A stretch of DNA of 64,000 nucleotides from Acidobacteriota bacterium (GCA_026393675.1 JAPKZQ010000040.1:1-64000); one strand, 5' to 3'. Counted from the first letter of the stretch, positions 23,400-32,107 are shown. Numbers and translations: made by a program. Notes: generated from the letters alone by a model not told the origin.

Positions 23400-23834
23400 C
23401 TAGTCGTGGATGTTGACCACGATGCCGTTGTTCGTCGCATGTGCTCCCGGCGACTGCGCGGACGCGGCGCCGGTCGATTCCATGACCGGCAACAACACCC
23501 TGAACGTCTCCAAATCGTCGGCCGCTCGTATGATGTGGGCGGCCATCGCCTCCGCCCACTTCACGCCGATGACGTGGTGAACCTGCTCAAGCCACCAGGC
23601 GCGCCACTCCGGGCGCCTGAACCGCCAGCCGACTTGCACGTGTGACAGGCCGGCCAGATGTCCGATGTTGCGGGTGGTAGGCGGTTTCCGCTCCGCGCGA
23701 AGCGTCAGCCATGCATCCAGGATGGCCCAGTCCTTCGGCGTTGGGTGGTAGGGGGCGGGAACGGTAGGCTCCGGAAGGGTTCTCCGCCAGGCGCGTGGCG
23801 TCGCCTGCTGTTCCTGCGAAACGAGTCCGGGCAT
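23400..23834 (-). CDS. HTH-containing phage protein, possibly small-terminase-like
   Basis: A 144-residue protein. Residues about 30-80 form a helix-turn-helix-like unit (PKDWAILDAWL; TRNIGHLAGLSHVQVGWRF; RPEWRAWWLEQV), followed by a helical AEAMAAHIIRAADDLETFRVLLPVME and a flexible tail. DNA-binding N-terminus plus helical oligomerisation region is the general design of small terminases, but I see no diagnostic motif. AAAGGAA precedes ATG 23834. It lies directly downstream of the iteron cluster. Confidence 0.5.
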   Translation of the reverse strand: MPGLVSQEQQATPRAWRRTLPEPTVPAPYHPTPKDWAILDAWLTLRAERKPPTTRNIGHLAGLSHVQVGWRFRRPEWRAWWLEQVHHVIGVKWAEAMAAHIIRAADDLETFRVLLPVMESTGAASAQSPGAHATNNGIVVNIHD

Positions 23835-23871
23835 GGTCGTTCCTTTCAACTGCGCGGGTGTTGCTCATCTC

Positions 23872-24135
23872 CGGACAACGGACGCCGGACAGGGACAGAC
23901 ACCCCCTCTAAAGAGGGGGGTTGTCCGTCCGCTCTGTCGAGGGCTGTTTGTCCGGACAAGTTGTCCGCCAAATTCGGCCAATGATTACGGGCGCGTTTCG
24001 CGTACTCGGGGCGCTTGTCCGCTCGCGTTCGGACAACGTGTCCGAAAAAGTTGTCCGCTCCACTTGTCCGCCCGTATTTCCTAACAAAAACACAGAAACC
24101 CCTGTCTTGCCGATGACGTGTCCGGAACTTGTCCG
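23872..24135. repeat. Iteron cluster: ten TTGTCCG sites in both orientations
   Basis: TTGTCCG occurs at 23921, 23948, 23961, 24015, 24051, 24064 and 24129; its complement CGGACAA occurs at 23872, 23953 and 24030. GTGTCCG variants lie at 24038 and 24118. The sites at 23948 and 23953 form a perfect palindrome, TTGTCCGGACAA. An A-rich stretch (24071-24104) lies among them. This fills the 315-bp gap between two minus-strand genes. It fits a replication origin or a multi-site operator. Confidence 0.8.
23902..23919. other. Strong hairpin within the iteron region
   Basis: CCCCCTCT pairs with AGAGGGGG over 8 bp with AA between. No clear T-tract follows on either strand. Confidence 0.5.
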
Positions 24136-24149
24136 CTCCCGTCCCGAGG

Positions 24150-24467
24150 TCATGACTGTTGTCCTACCAGCACCTGGAGCCGGCGGGTCAAGTCCTCATA
24201 TTCCGGTGTGTTCTGTTGGCCGCTGGCATCCATCGCCTCAAGGGCTTGCGCCAACTCGGTGGCTTGCATCAACACCTGTTCCTGCTCGAGCGTCGAGTCG
24301 AGGGGCTCTGGGGCCTGCAGGTCGCCACGAAGGGGAACCGGCTTGCCTTGGTCCTGCAGCGTGTCGATCGAGGCTCCACGTGGCCGCAGGCCGAAGGGGC
24401 CATTACCCAGGGGAAGGGTCGGGCGTGGGGTCAGGCCGGAGGCGGTGAGTGATGGGCGAATTCTCAT
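24150..24467 (-). CDS. Hypothetical element protein (105 aa)
   Basis: No family recognised. The N-terminal half is proline/glycine-rich and probably disordered. The C-terminal half is a helical pair (EQEQVLMQATELAQALEAMD; PEYEDLTRRLQVLVG). GGAG lies 7 bp before the ATG. It lies downstream of the two long phage-type genes on the same strand and may be a small virion or assembly factor. Confidence 0.5.
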   Translation of the reverse strand: MRIRPSLTASGLTPRPTLPLGNGPFGLRPRGASIDTLQDQGKPVPLRGDLQAPEPLDSTLEQEQVLMQATELAQALEAMDASGQQNTPEYEDLTRRLQVLVGQQS

Positions 24468-24505
24468 AGGGTGACTCCGTTCCGACGTTGTATCCTTGCC
24501 CTCGT

Positions 24506-24853
24506 ATGTCCTCAGACGTTCGTGACTTCTGGCTTCTCGTCACGGGCCTCGTCCTCGCCTTTGGCTCCGCCGCACTCGTCATCCGTTGGATGCGGCGGGC
24601 GACACCGACACACTGGTCTCGCCCGACGCGTTGGGCCTATCTTGGCTTCAAGTGGACGCTCATCTCGTTTGGCGGATACGCCTGCCTCGGGCTTGCCGTC
24701 CAGGAACTACAAGAGAAACGCGTCGGCATCGGCACGGGCGTCCTCTTCACGGTCGTCTTTGCCACCATCAAGGCCCTGATTACTGTTTGGACGACACTAC
24801 GACACCAAAGCGGCCCAGAATCTCCCCAGCCTCCTGCGCGTTCTGATTCGTGA
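24506..24853 (+). CDS. Small membrane protein, possible holin
   Basis: A 115-residue protein with three hydrophobic segments (about 9-27, 50-65 and 75-93: FWLLVTGLVLAFGSAALVI; WTLISFGGYACLGLAV; GTGVLFTVVFATIKALITV) and a polar tail. Size and layout fit a class I holin, but no signature proves it. ATG 24506 is chosen. Its last 74 bp overlap the 3' end of the convergent gene 24780-26348, so one stop may not be used as drawn. Confidence 0.5.
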   Translation: MSSDVRDFWLLVTGLVLAFGSAALVIRWMRRATPTHWSRPTRWAYLGFKWTLISFGGYACLGLAVQELQEKRVGIGTGVLFTVVFATIKALITVWTTLRHQSGPESPQPPARSDS

Positions 24854-26348
24854 TTGCATCTTCCAGGCGCTTCGCCCACACCCCCGCCCTCATTTGGTTG
24901 TTCCGGAGCCAATTGGCTGCAAAGGACAACAGCGGCAGTTTCCCGCTGGCAATCTCGCCCGCGGCGATGACATGCGCGGGGAGACTGACGGCATCGCGGT
25001 TGCCCTGTCGGAAGAGCGTCCGATCAAGGGTCTGTTTCGCCTGAATCGCCGCCTTCTGTTGGGCGAACAGGGGTTGTGTCTCTGGAACAGCCGCCTTCAC
25101 TGAGTCACGGGCCGCGCGTTCCACGGCCTTGCTCGCTTCCTGCCCGGCCCCCTTCATCTCGCCCCACGCCTTGCGGTTACTCCAGCGCGACGTACCACGC
25201 GCAATATCCAGCGCCTCCCCAGGCGCAACGTCAGTCCTGAGCGCACGCGAGGCAACCTGTTGCGGGGTCAACGCCGGCTGTCCGGACGCATTGAAGAGAC
25301 CGGCGATCGACGGTCTCATAACCGTCTTCGTGACCGTTTCCGATAGTGGTGATTGCTCGAGCAGTTCACTGGCCGCGCGGCGAATCGTGGCGACGTCATC
25401 GGCGGGAAGGCCCTGTTTCGCCGCGCTTCGTTCAAGGGCCTGGAGATAGCGCATGGCGCGTTGTGGCGCATCGCTGACCGCGCTGCTCTTCGAGAGCGCG
25501 TCCTGAATCCCTTTCTCAGCCGCCGTAATGAGCGCCTCTGCCTTGGCCGGTGTCGTCAGTTTGTTGTCGAGAATGAATCGGCTGAGGCGATTGGCGATCG
25601 CGTCGATACCCTGGACGGATGCCCCAGCCTGCTGCTTCATGGCCGTGACGGTCGGCTTGATGGCCGCGCGGACGAGCGGCACCGCCAACGATCCGATCCC
25701 CTCCGCCGCCTTCGCAACGGCGCCACCGATGACGGGCATTGCGGCGCCGACGCCTGCCGCCGTTCCAACATCCCCGCCCTGGATCTTCGTCATGCCTGCC
25801 GATAAACCGGACTGCACGGCGGATCGTGTCCCGAGGTTGATTGCTGACCGGCCGAGACGACTCGTCACCGCTGGCAGCACTTTCGCCGCGATCCCTGTCG
25901 CGAGTTTCTCGGCTTGGGCTCCGGGGACGAAATACTCAGCGACCTGTTCGATGACATTGCCGACCTTCTGCGCGGTGTTCTGTGGAGCCAGATCAGGCCC
26001 AACGTCTTCTAGCGCCTGCTTCGTGTTGATGCCGGGCACCCCGAGCGCGCCGTAGCCCGCATCGATTGCGGCGGCGACCCCTGGGATCTTCGTGGCCAGT
26101 TTCCCCAGGCCGACCGCGCTCGTGCCGAGCCCCTTCAACGCGCCGAGTAGGGCGTCCACGATGACGCCGTGATCGACGGGCTGGCCGTTGACGCTGAAGT
26201 GTGCTGACTCGCCGACGTTGACACGATCGGTCGGCGCATTCGAGGCGAACCAGTTATCCCCACCCGAGGGAGCGGCTACAGGCGGAGCAATGAGCGCGCC
26301 AGGCTTCGGCGCATTCGAGGCGAACCAATCAGGCTGTTGAGGCATCAT
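24780..26348 (-). CDS. Large phage-type protein with repeated WFASNAP motif (522 aa)
   Basis: The N-terminus carries WFASNAP twice (residues 8-14 and 33-39), joined by a proline/alanine-rich linker. A long alanine/glycine-rich helical body follows, with a hydrophobic stretch at 170-230, then helices with ERAARDSVKAAVPETQPLFAQQKAA near 410-435. This is the style of phage internal or ejection proteins, which are poorly conserved. It overlaps the upstream 515-residue gene by 4 bp (ATGA), so the two are translated together. Function not established. Confidence 0.6.
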   Translation of the reverse strand: MMPQQPDWFASNAPKPGALIAPPVAAPSGGDNWFASNAPTDRVNVGESAHFSVNGQPVDHGVIVDALLGALKGLGTSAVGLGKLATKIPGVAAAIDAGYGALGVPGINTKQALEDVGPDLAPQNTAQKVGNVIEQVAEYFVPGAQAEKLATGIAAKVLPAVTSRLGRSAINLGTRSAVQSGLSAGMTKIQGGDVGTAAGVGAAMPVIGGAVAKAAEGIGSLAVPLVRAAIKPTVTAMKQQAGASVQGIDAIANRLSRFILDNKLTTPAKAEALITAAEKGIQDALSKSSAVSDAPQRAMRYLQALERSAAKQGLPADDVATIRRAASELLEQSPLSETVTKTVMRPSIAGLFNASGQPALTPQQVASRALRTDVAPGEALDIARGTSRWSNRKAWGEMKGAGQEASKAVERAARDSVKAAVPETQPLFAQQKAAIQAKQTLDRTLFRQGNRDAVSLPAHVIAAGEIASGKLPLLSFAANWLRNNQMRAGVWAKRLEDAITNQNAQEAGEILGRFGVVVSSKQ

Positions 26349-27892
26349 CGGATCACCGTCGCCCCAAGCGATTTGTAGTGTTCCACGAGGCCAGCCGGAA
26401 CATCCGAAATCTGACCGTTCGGTGCCTTCATCTTGACCGTCCCGTCACCGCCAGCAGGAGACGCTGACGCTGTGGCAGGCGGAGGCGCTGCCTGTGGTGG
26501 CGCCCCGCCCATCCGTGTCGTGATGTGATCGATCGTGGCGCCGTACCCGTCAATCGTCAGGCGCATCTCGCGTTTCATCAGGCCGACCACACTAGCCAGC
26601 GTGGTCGGATTCATTGTGGCCTTCACCAGATCCTCCGCCGCCTTGCGGGCGGAATCCGACGAGGCCGCGACTGCCCCGGTGGACCCTTCCATGATCTTCG
26701 CGTATTCGGTCGAGAACGTCGTGATTGCGTTGAACAGCATCGCCGTGTCGCTGTCGCCAGCAATCTCCTTCTTCCCGGCCAGAAGCCAACTGTTCAACAT
26801 CGGAGAAGCCGTGCGCCCGACCTTGGGCGAGAGTTCGCTGATGATATCCGTCTGAGCCAGGGCCTTCGTCTCGAAGGACTCCGCCGCCGCACTCATCGTC
26901 GTCATCTTCCCCAGCGCCCCGCTGTCAGCCTTGTAGGCGGCCTGTTTCTGGATGGCCATGACCGGAGTCTGTCGCAGCGCCTTCGCCTGTTGTGCCGTTC
27001 GGTTGATGATGGCTGCGCGCGCCTGAGCGTTCCCCATCCCGAGCGCCGGCATCACGCCCGTAACACGGTACTGCGTGGCCGCGTAGTCAACCCCTTCGTC
27101 GGTTAGCGCGCCATTCGTGCCAGGCCCGCCACCCAGCATATTGACGAGGCTCGGTTTCCACGTGGCCGTCGCGTGCTCCTTCGCGCCCTGCAGCATCTGG
27201 TCCGGCGTCGGATTCTTGCCGTACTTTCCGATGATGTAGGCGCCCTCAGACCCCATCGGCGGGATCGGCTGTTCGCGTGGTGGCCCCTGAAACGTCTCTG
27301 ACACTCCGGGCCTCGCTGTCGGCCGCGTGCCAGAACTGCCAGGCGTGTAGATGTGTGTCTTGCCTTGGTCCTCGGCGAAGCTCTTCATCCACGTTGCGTC
27401 AAACGCCTTCTTCGACGATTCCTCCCGCGTGTCGAGCGGCAGTTCGAAGCCCGGAACCCCGATTGACGGCTGGCCGGGTATTGGGTAGGGCTTCAGCTTC
27501 TCCCGCGTCTGCTGTTCCATGAAGGTCGGCAAAGATCCGAATCCGAAGTCTTGTTCCCCCGCCGGCTGTTCGCGTGACGTGAACTGCAACATTGACTCCG
27601 GCGCGTCGATCAGCGAGTACCGCCCGTTGATGGCGTTGTAGTTCACCAGCGATTCGTCCCGCGCCTTGCCCTCGTTCGACACGGTCGCGATCATCTTCCG
27701 AAGGTCCTGCTCCTGCTGCGCGATCCGGTCCAGCCGGCCTGCTCGATCCTGCTCGGCTTTCGTCTTCGCCGCGTCCGCCTTCATCCCCTGCATCCACTGG
27801 TATGCCTTGAAGAACCCGTCGAGCCCTTGGCCGAGCCCGTAGCCGATCGCGTTCCCCCACCCGCCAGCCTTCTGGAGTTGTGCTTGTGGCAT
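26345..27892 (-). CDS. Large phage-type protein (515 aa)
   Basis: It begins MPQAQLQKAGGWGNAIGYGL and continues with a charged coiled stretch (KTKAEQDRAGRLDRIAQQEQDLRKM). The middle is polar. The C-terminus ends in KAPNGQISDVPAGLVEHYKS then GATVIR, a phrase I associate with phage structural or ejection proteins. No enzymatic motif is visible. The downstream partner overlaps it by 4 bp. It follows the ATPase gene after 41 bp. Confidence 0.6.
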   Translation of the reverse strand: MPQAQLQKAGGWGNAIGYGLGQGLDGFFKAYQWMQGMKADAAKTKAEQDRAGRLDRIAQQEQDLRKMIATVSNEGKARDESLVNYNAINGRYSLIDAPESMLQFTSREQPAGEQDFGFGSLPTFMEQQTREKLKPYPIPGQPSIGVPGFELPLDTREESSKKAFDATWMKSFAEDQGKTHIYTPGSSGTRPTARPGVSETFQGPPREQPIPPMGSEGAYIIGKYGKNPTPDQMLQGAKEHATATWKPSLVNMLGGGPGTNGALTDEGVDYAATQYRVTGVMPALGMGNAQARAAIINRTAQQAKALRQTPVMAIQKQAAYKADSGALGKMTTMSAAAESFETKALAQTDIISELSPKVGRTASPMLNSWLLAGKKEIAGDSDTAMLFNAITTFSTEYAKIMEGSTGAVAASSDSARKAAEDLVKATMNPTTLASVVGLMKREMRLTIDGYGATIDHITTRMGGAPPQAAPPPATASASPAGGDGTVKMKAPNGQISDVPAGLVEHYKSLGATVIR

Positions 27893-27933
27893 GGTCGTCC
27901 TCGCCTATATGTGTCCGTTTGCCTCGAGCGCCG

Positions 27934-29160
27934 TCACGACGCCCGCCTTTCAACCAAGTGGATTCGGGTCACGCCGTCAGCCCCCGGCTGCCGGGTAAAC
28001 AGCTTCGAACAGCGGCGGACGGTCCGTTCGATCGTCTCGACCTTAGCGTCAAGTTCGGTTGACATCGCCGTCAGAGTCATCGGGCCGCTGGTCAGCGTGC
28101 CGCGCATCCGCTGCCACAGCGGCAGCTTGCCGGCGAAGTCCTCGGACTCGGTGAGGTTGCTCGGCTGGATAGAGATGCGATCGCCCCGAAATGAAATCTG
28201 GAGCCCTCGGGCAGCCAGCAGCGGTCCCGTGTTGCACTTGCGATGGAACAGCGCCACCGTCACGTCACTGGCGTTGCCGTCAGCCTCGGAGCGTTTGGCG
28301 AACCATGTACTCCGCGCGCTGTTGTGCCAGAAGGCCGAGCCGAATGGCTTTTGGTCGCCGTTCTCGCTGCGGTTGATGTGCGCGATCATCGTGGCCCCGA
28401 CGCGCAACTGGCGCATGGCGCGACAATAGGCGTTGGCCGTCTCGGCGGCCTCGGGCGGTCCGTCGCACCCGTAGGCGAGCGAATCGAGGATCATGTACTG
28501 AATCCCGTGCGCCACGATCAGACGCCGGAGCCGGTCCACTTCAACTGTAAGCGGGGCCTCACAGCGCGCGTACCGCACGTCGGGCATGTCGGCACCGAAC
28601 AGAGATTCGAGCCGGGCGCGGTGATCCCCCGCGCTGGTTTCCCAATCGGCATAGAGCACCGACACCCCGCGCTGTGCGAGTTCGCCGGCCCGCGCGAGGG
28701 CAATCAGGGACTTGCACGCGCCGCCATCGCCGAAGATGATCTCGGGGTGATCCTTGAGCACGGGCAGCCCGTGGATGGTCCAGGTCGCGTCAGGTGAGGG
28801 TTTCGGCATGTCGCGGAGCAGCACCGCCGACGCGCCTGTCCGCTCGGCGATAACGACCCGCTGACAGAAGTACTCAAGCGTGCCGTACCAGTCGTAGTCG
28901 CTGGCCTCACTGCGCTTCGCCAATAACTTCGCGCGGGTCTCGCGGGCCGAGATGGATGAGAAGTTGAGGCTGCCGACCAGCAGCGCACCGTCGCCGTTGA
29001 CACGCTTCGCGCCTGGCAGGTCGCACGTCACCGTCAGTTCGCCGATCAGTTCGCCCGAGTGCCGCGCCAGACGGTCCACCGATAGCACGATACCCGGCCC
29101 CGGCACTTCGAGCCGGTAGCAACCGTCGCCTCGATCGATGAAGTCCTGCTCGGGCGTCAT
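27934..29160 (-). CDS. RepA/DnaB-like P-loop ATPase
   Basis: A 408-residue RecA-fold ATPase of the AAA_25/RepA type. The P-loop region is IIFGDGGACKSLIAL (Walker A at 144-151), where the usual glycine before the lysine is Cys149. YADWETS (about 170-176) gives the catalytic acid, and QYMILDSLAY (221-230) is Walker B. ATMIAHINR and KPFGSAFWHNSARSTWF are the later family motifs. A winged-helix-like C-terminus follows (LTSGPMTLTAMSTELDA). The likely role is replication initiation or helicase for the element, possibly with the iteron cluster. It overlaps the upstream gene by 4 bp. Confidence 0.78.
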   Translation of the reverse strand: MTPEQDFIDRGDGCYRLEVPGPGIVLSVDRLARHSGELIGELTVTCDLPGAKRVNGDGALLVGSLNFSSISARETRAKLLAKRSEASDYDWYGTLEYFCQRVVIAERTGASAVLLRDMPKPSPDATWTIHGLPVLKDHPEIIFGDGGACKSLIALARAGELAQRGVSVLYADWETSAGDHRARLESLFGADMPDVRYARCEAPLTVEVDRLRRLIVAHGIQYMILDSLAYGCDGPPEAAETANAYCRAMRQLRVGATMIAHINRSENGDQKPFGSAFWHNSARSTWFAKRSEADGNASDVTVALFHRKCNTGPLLAARGLQISFRGDRISIQPSNLTESEDFAGKLPLWQRMRGTLTSGPMTLTAMSTELDAKVETIERTVRRCSKLFTRQPGADGVTRIHLVERRAS

Positions 29161-29444
29161 GCGGCGCGCCCCGTTGCACCACGCGACGTGTAGCGCGCGA
29201 GTTCAGCCCGCAGCGAACGGATCGCCCCACGCTGGCTGATGATCGTCGCGCGCAGCCGCTTCACCGTTTCGGTGAGTGCCGCCACTTCGGCAACGGCGAC
29301 CTGATTCAACTCGCGGTAGATGTGCATGTCGGCGGCCAATTCTCGCGCCTCATCAGTCGGGTCGTGCTCGGAGAACGCGAGTTCGCGGATGACTAGATCC
29401 GCTGCGCCGAGTGGTGGTAGAGTGTGCGAGTCCATCTCGTGCAT
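29157..29444 (-). CDS. Small coiled-coil element protein (95 aa)
   Basis: Acidic N-terminal half, then a heptad-rich helix (AEVAALTETVKRLRATIISQ, then RGAIRSLRAELARY). It overlaps the ATPase start by 4 bp and so may be a partner or loader of it, but no family is recognised. A second ATG nine bases in is an alternative start. Confidence 0.6.
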   Translation of the reverse strand: MHEMDSHTLPPLGAADLVIRELAFSEHDPTDEARELAADMHIYRELNQVAVAEVAALTETVKRLRATIISQRGAIRSLRAELARYTSRGATGRAA

Positions 29445-29495
29445 GTGTCTTCGCTCCGGGCCGCGCTGCCAACGCGGCCTTCCGTCTGTACGGGC

Positions 29496-29738
29496 TCATG
29501 CCGCCGGCCGGACCGTGTGGCTGTCGAGCCACCGTTCGAGATCGGCCACGCGGTAGCCAATCAACCGCCGGACGCGGACAAACGTCGGCCCGCGGCCGAA
29601 GATGCGCGCTTTCTTCAGATACGCTCGGCTCATGCCGAGGTAGCGGGCCGCGTCCGGTTCGCGGAGCACGGCCGGAACGATGCCGCTTGCAGTGATGGAC
29701 GTCGTAGCGTTGGTGGGTGCCTGGGTATGCTGCATCAT
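29496..29738 (-). CDS. AlpA-family excisionase-like HTH protein
   Basis: An 80-residue protein with the AlpA/HTH_17 pattern: LREPDAARYLGMSRAYLKKAR, then GPTFVRVRRLIGYRVADLERWLDSH. Proteins of this kind act as excisionases or activators of integrase genes in P4-like elements and satellites. It lies upstream of the replication ATPase and downstream of the integrase on the same strand. Confidence 0.8.
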   Translation of the reverse strand: MMQHTQAPTNATTSITASGIVPAVLREPDAARYLGMSRAYLKKARIFGRGPTFVRVRRLIGYRVADLERWLDSHTVRPAA

Positions 29739-29787
29739 GCCCGGAGAATACCGAGCACGGGACCACCGAAAAAGGACAGTTAAGGAC

Positions 29788-30708
29788 TCAGCCTAGCCCG
29801 GTGACTTTTCGAGGTCGGCCCGTTCGAACGGGCGCGCGCAACGTGACCCCCACGATTGGCGCCAGCCGAACAACCGCATCACGCACGGTGTTGTGGGGTG
29901 CTTCGCGTGACGCCACGGGAAGCCCCTTCGCGATCGTGGCGTAGGACTCGCGGTTCATCTGATAGCGAACCAGCCAGACAAAATGCCTGTCGTCTGAATC
30001 ATCAGCCGAGCCTCGCCGTGCCCGCAGCCGCTTCAATCCGTTGGCCTCTGCTTGTGTCAACACGTCGCGGGCGTGTTGCTTGGCGCGTGCGCCATACTCG
30101 GTCGTGGTGTCCCTCAGGGGGTCAAGCCGCGGGAGTCCCCGCGGTGGACGTTGCGCCGCTTCGATGAACCAGCCGTCTGCCTCCGGCGACGTGCGCGTGA
30201 AACGCGGCCCCTTCCCTGTCGCGGGCGCTGATGACTCTGGCGCGTCCACGGCTGCCACGGCGGCGGGATGTGGGAGCGGCGTCGGTTGCGGGCCGAATCT
30301 ATCGGCGACGTGCCACGTTCCACGCCCAAGCGTCCCACGGAACCATCCCGTCATCGACTCCCGAATGATGGAGCGGAACGGACCGTCAGACAGGCCGTAC
30401 CGGGCCGCCCATGCGTCAACGTCAGGATTGCAGAGCCACGGGACCGCGTCGAACGTGACTGGGCCTGTCACAATTGGCGCCGGCGGCGGACTCGCCTTCT
30501 GGGTCGTGTTCATCCTCGCATCCATCAGCGCCAGCGCGTCCGCTCCCATCAAGGCTTCCACTTCCTTGAACACGAGCGGGCATCGCGCGGGCGTCATGGC
30601 TTCGAAGAACCGCGCCACGGCGCCGTGGATGGGATAGCGCGGATCGTACAGGTCGCCAGGGATGAGCCGTTGCGGTGGCCGCTTCGGGTCTTGCGTGCTG
30701 TTGGGCAT
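29788..30708 (-). CDS. Hypothetical element protein (306 aa)
   Basis: No family recognised. It has a globular N-terminal part (DLYDPRYPIHGAVARFFEAM; WAARYGLSDGPFRSIIRESM), a proline/alanine linker near 150-170, and a basic C-terminal region. The latter contains FVWLVRYQMNRESYATIAKG and TVRDAVVRLAPIVGV, which look like a DNA-binding HTH. It starts 5 bp after the integrase gene ends and is likely co-transcribed with it. It could be a replication or regulatory protein. Confidence 0.6.
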   Translation of the reverse strand: MPNSTQDPKRPPQRLIPGDLYDPRYPIHGAVARFFEAMTPARCPLVFKEVEALMGADALALMDARMNTTQKASPPPAPIVTGPVTFDAVPWLCNPDVDAWAARYGLSDGPFRSIIRESMTGWFRGTLGRGTWHVADRFGPQPTPLPHPAAVAAVDAPESSAPATGKGPRFTRTSPEADGWFIEAAQRPPRGLPRLDPLRDTTTEYGARAKQHARDVLTQAEANGLKRLRARRGSADDSDDRHFVWLVRYQMNRESYATIAKGLPVASREAPHNTVRDAVVRLAPIVGVTLRAPVRTGRPRKVTGLG

Positions 30709-30713
30709 CGTCG

Positions 30714-31937
30714 TCAGCCCGCCGCCACGAGCTTCGCCACCGCGGCCGCGCGATGCTCAGGCGCCAGATGGGCGTACCGCAGCGTCATCTTGATGTCCGC
30801 GTGCCCAAGCAGCTCGCGCACCGTGTTCAGATCGACGCCAGCCTGTACCAACTTCGACGCGAACGTGTGCCGCAGGTCATGGACCCGGAATCCGGCAATC
30901 GGTGTGCCGATGACGCTCGTGAGCAGGTTCTTCCATGCGGTCTTGATGTCTACGAGCCGCCCGCCGTCCTCGCCGGGAAACACGTAGCCATCGGCGGGAT
31001 CGGGCTGCCACGCCTTGAGTACATCCGCCACCGTCTTATTGAGCGGGACATATCGGGTCTTGCTGGACTTCGACGTTTCGCCGCGCACTGTGAGCAGCGC
31101 CCCGGTCAGATCCACATCACGCCACGTCAGGCCGCAGGCTTCGCCGAATCGCAGCCCGGTATGGAGAAGCATGATCACCAGTGGGGTCAGCACGTCGGTG
31201 TACATCCCGAGTTCGGGCCAGAGTTCGTACCCGCGCTGTGCCCGCCAGACGTTCGCTGAGACGCGCGCTTGACGACGTTCCTCGTCTCGCGCGGCCAGCG
31301 CCGCCCGCAGCCGCGTTTCTTCATCGGGTGACAGGTAGCGCAGCCGCCCGATCGCGTCCACTCTCGCGAGCTTCAGGCCCGCCAGGGGATGCCGATCAAG
31401 GTGGCGCCACTCCACCGCCTTCGCGAGACAGGCCTTCAACGCCGCCAGCACCCGGTTGGCCGTGGCCGGGCTCCGGCCGCGCTTCAAATAGGCATTTCGC
31501 CACTTCTCGATCGCGAACGGCGTCAGATCGGCCAGCAACGTGTTGAGGAAATCCTTAAAACGGCCCTCGAGCATCTTGATCGTGTCGTCGCCGCTCGTGC
31601 GGTTCGCACGAACCCACGGCGCGTAGGAGTCGGTGATGAACTTCCCGAGCGCGATCCGCCGCTTGGCTTCTTGCGCCTGCCGTTTCTTCGCCGCGATCGG
31701 GTCATCGCCGCCAGAGTCCTCGCCGAGCCGTTCACGCGCCAGCTTGCGCGCCTTCAGCGGAGGGATCACATCGGCCCGCCCGATTGTGAACCATCGTCCT
31801 CGGCCGAGCCGGACCAGCCACGAGTGGTGGCCGCTCGGTCGGACGCGCAACACCAATCCGCGTTGTTCGCTATCAGCCAGGTCATACGAACCGGGTTTGA
31901 GCGAGTCAAGAAGCGCCTGGGTGATCTTCGTTCTCAC
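30714..31937 (-). CDS. int: Tyrosine-type site-specific integrase
   Basis: A 407-residue integrase catalysing recombination between attP and the tRNA-Phe site. An N-terminal arm-binding region of DUF4102 style (residues 1-90) is followed by a core-binding domain (about 95-190) and the catalytic domain. The active-site residues are all visible: R263 (HTGLRFGEA), K293, H353 and R356 (HDLRHTFAS), H379 (LLGHADI) and Y388 (TLRYAHL). It begins 170 bp from attR and reads inward. It looks intact, so the element may still excise. Confidence 0.94.
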   Translation of the reverse strand: MRTKITQALLDSLKPGSYDLADSEQRGLVLRVRPSGHHSWLVRLGRGRWFTIGRADVIPPLKARKLARERLGEDSGGDDPIAAKKRQAQEAKRRIALGKFITDSYAPWVRANRTSGDDTIKMLEGRFKDFLNTLLADLTPFAIEKWRNAYLKRGRSPATANRVLAALKACLAKAVEWRHLDRHPLAGLKLARVDAIGRLRYLSPDEETRLRAALAARDEERRQARVSANVWRAQRGYELWPELGMYTDVLTPLVIMLLHTGLRFGEACGLTWRDVDLTGALLTVRGETSKSSKTRYVPLNKTVADVLKAWQPDPADGYVFPGEDGGRLVDIKTAWKNLLTSVIGTPIAGFRVHDLRHTFASKLVQAGVDLNTVRELLGHADIKMTLRYAHLAPEHRAAAVAKLVAAG

Positions 31938-31954
31938 GGTGCCTCAAATCCCTA

Positions 31955-31973
31955 GTGGTGCTCCTGGTGGTGC
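31955..31973 (+). promoter_or_regulatory. Candidate integrase arm-type sites, right end
   Basis: GTGGTGC at 31955-31961 and 31967-31973, in direct orientation and 12 bp apart. They mirror the pair at 21391-21409 at the other end and sit between the integrase start and attR. The rest of 31938-32238 holds only attR. Confidence 0.55.
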
Positions 31974-32107
31974 TTTGCGCGTCATTCTCGGTGGTCGCAG
32001 CGTCACCCGCCATATCCGACACAGCCAGTGTAACCCATTGGTAGGTAAGGGTCACACGGTATTTGATGAGTGATGGAGAGTAGCGGGTGTGAGACAGGAA
32101 AATCACT

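Noticed and set aside
23872-24135. CRISPR array
   Set aside because: The repeats are 7 bp, in both orientations and irregularly spaced, with no cas genes. They are iterons or operators, not CRISPR.
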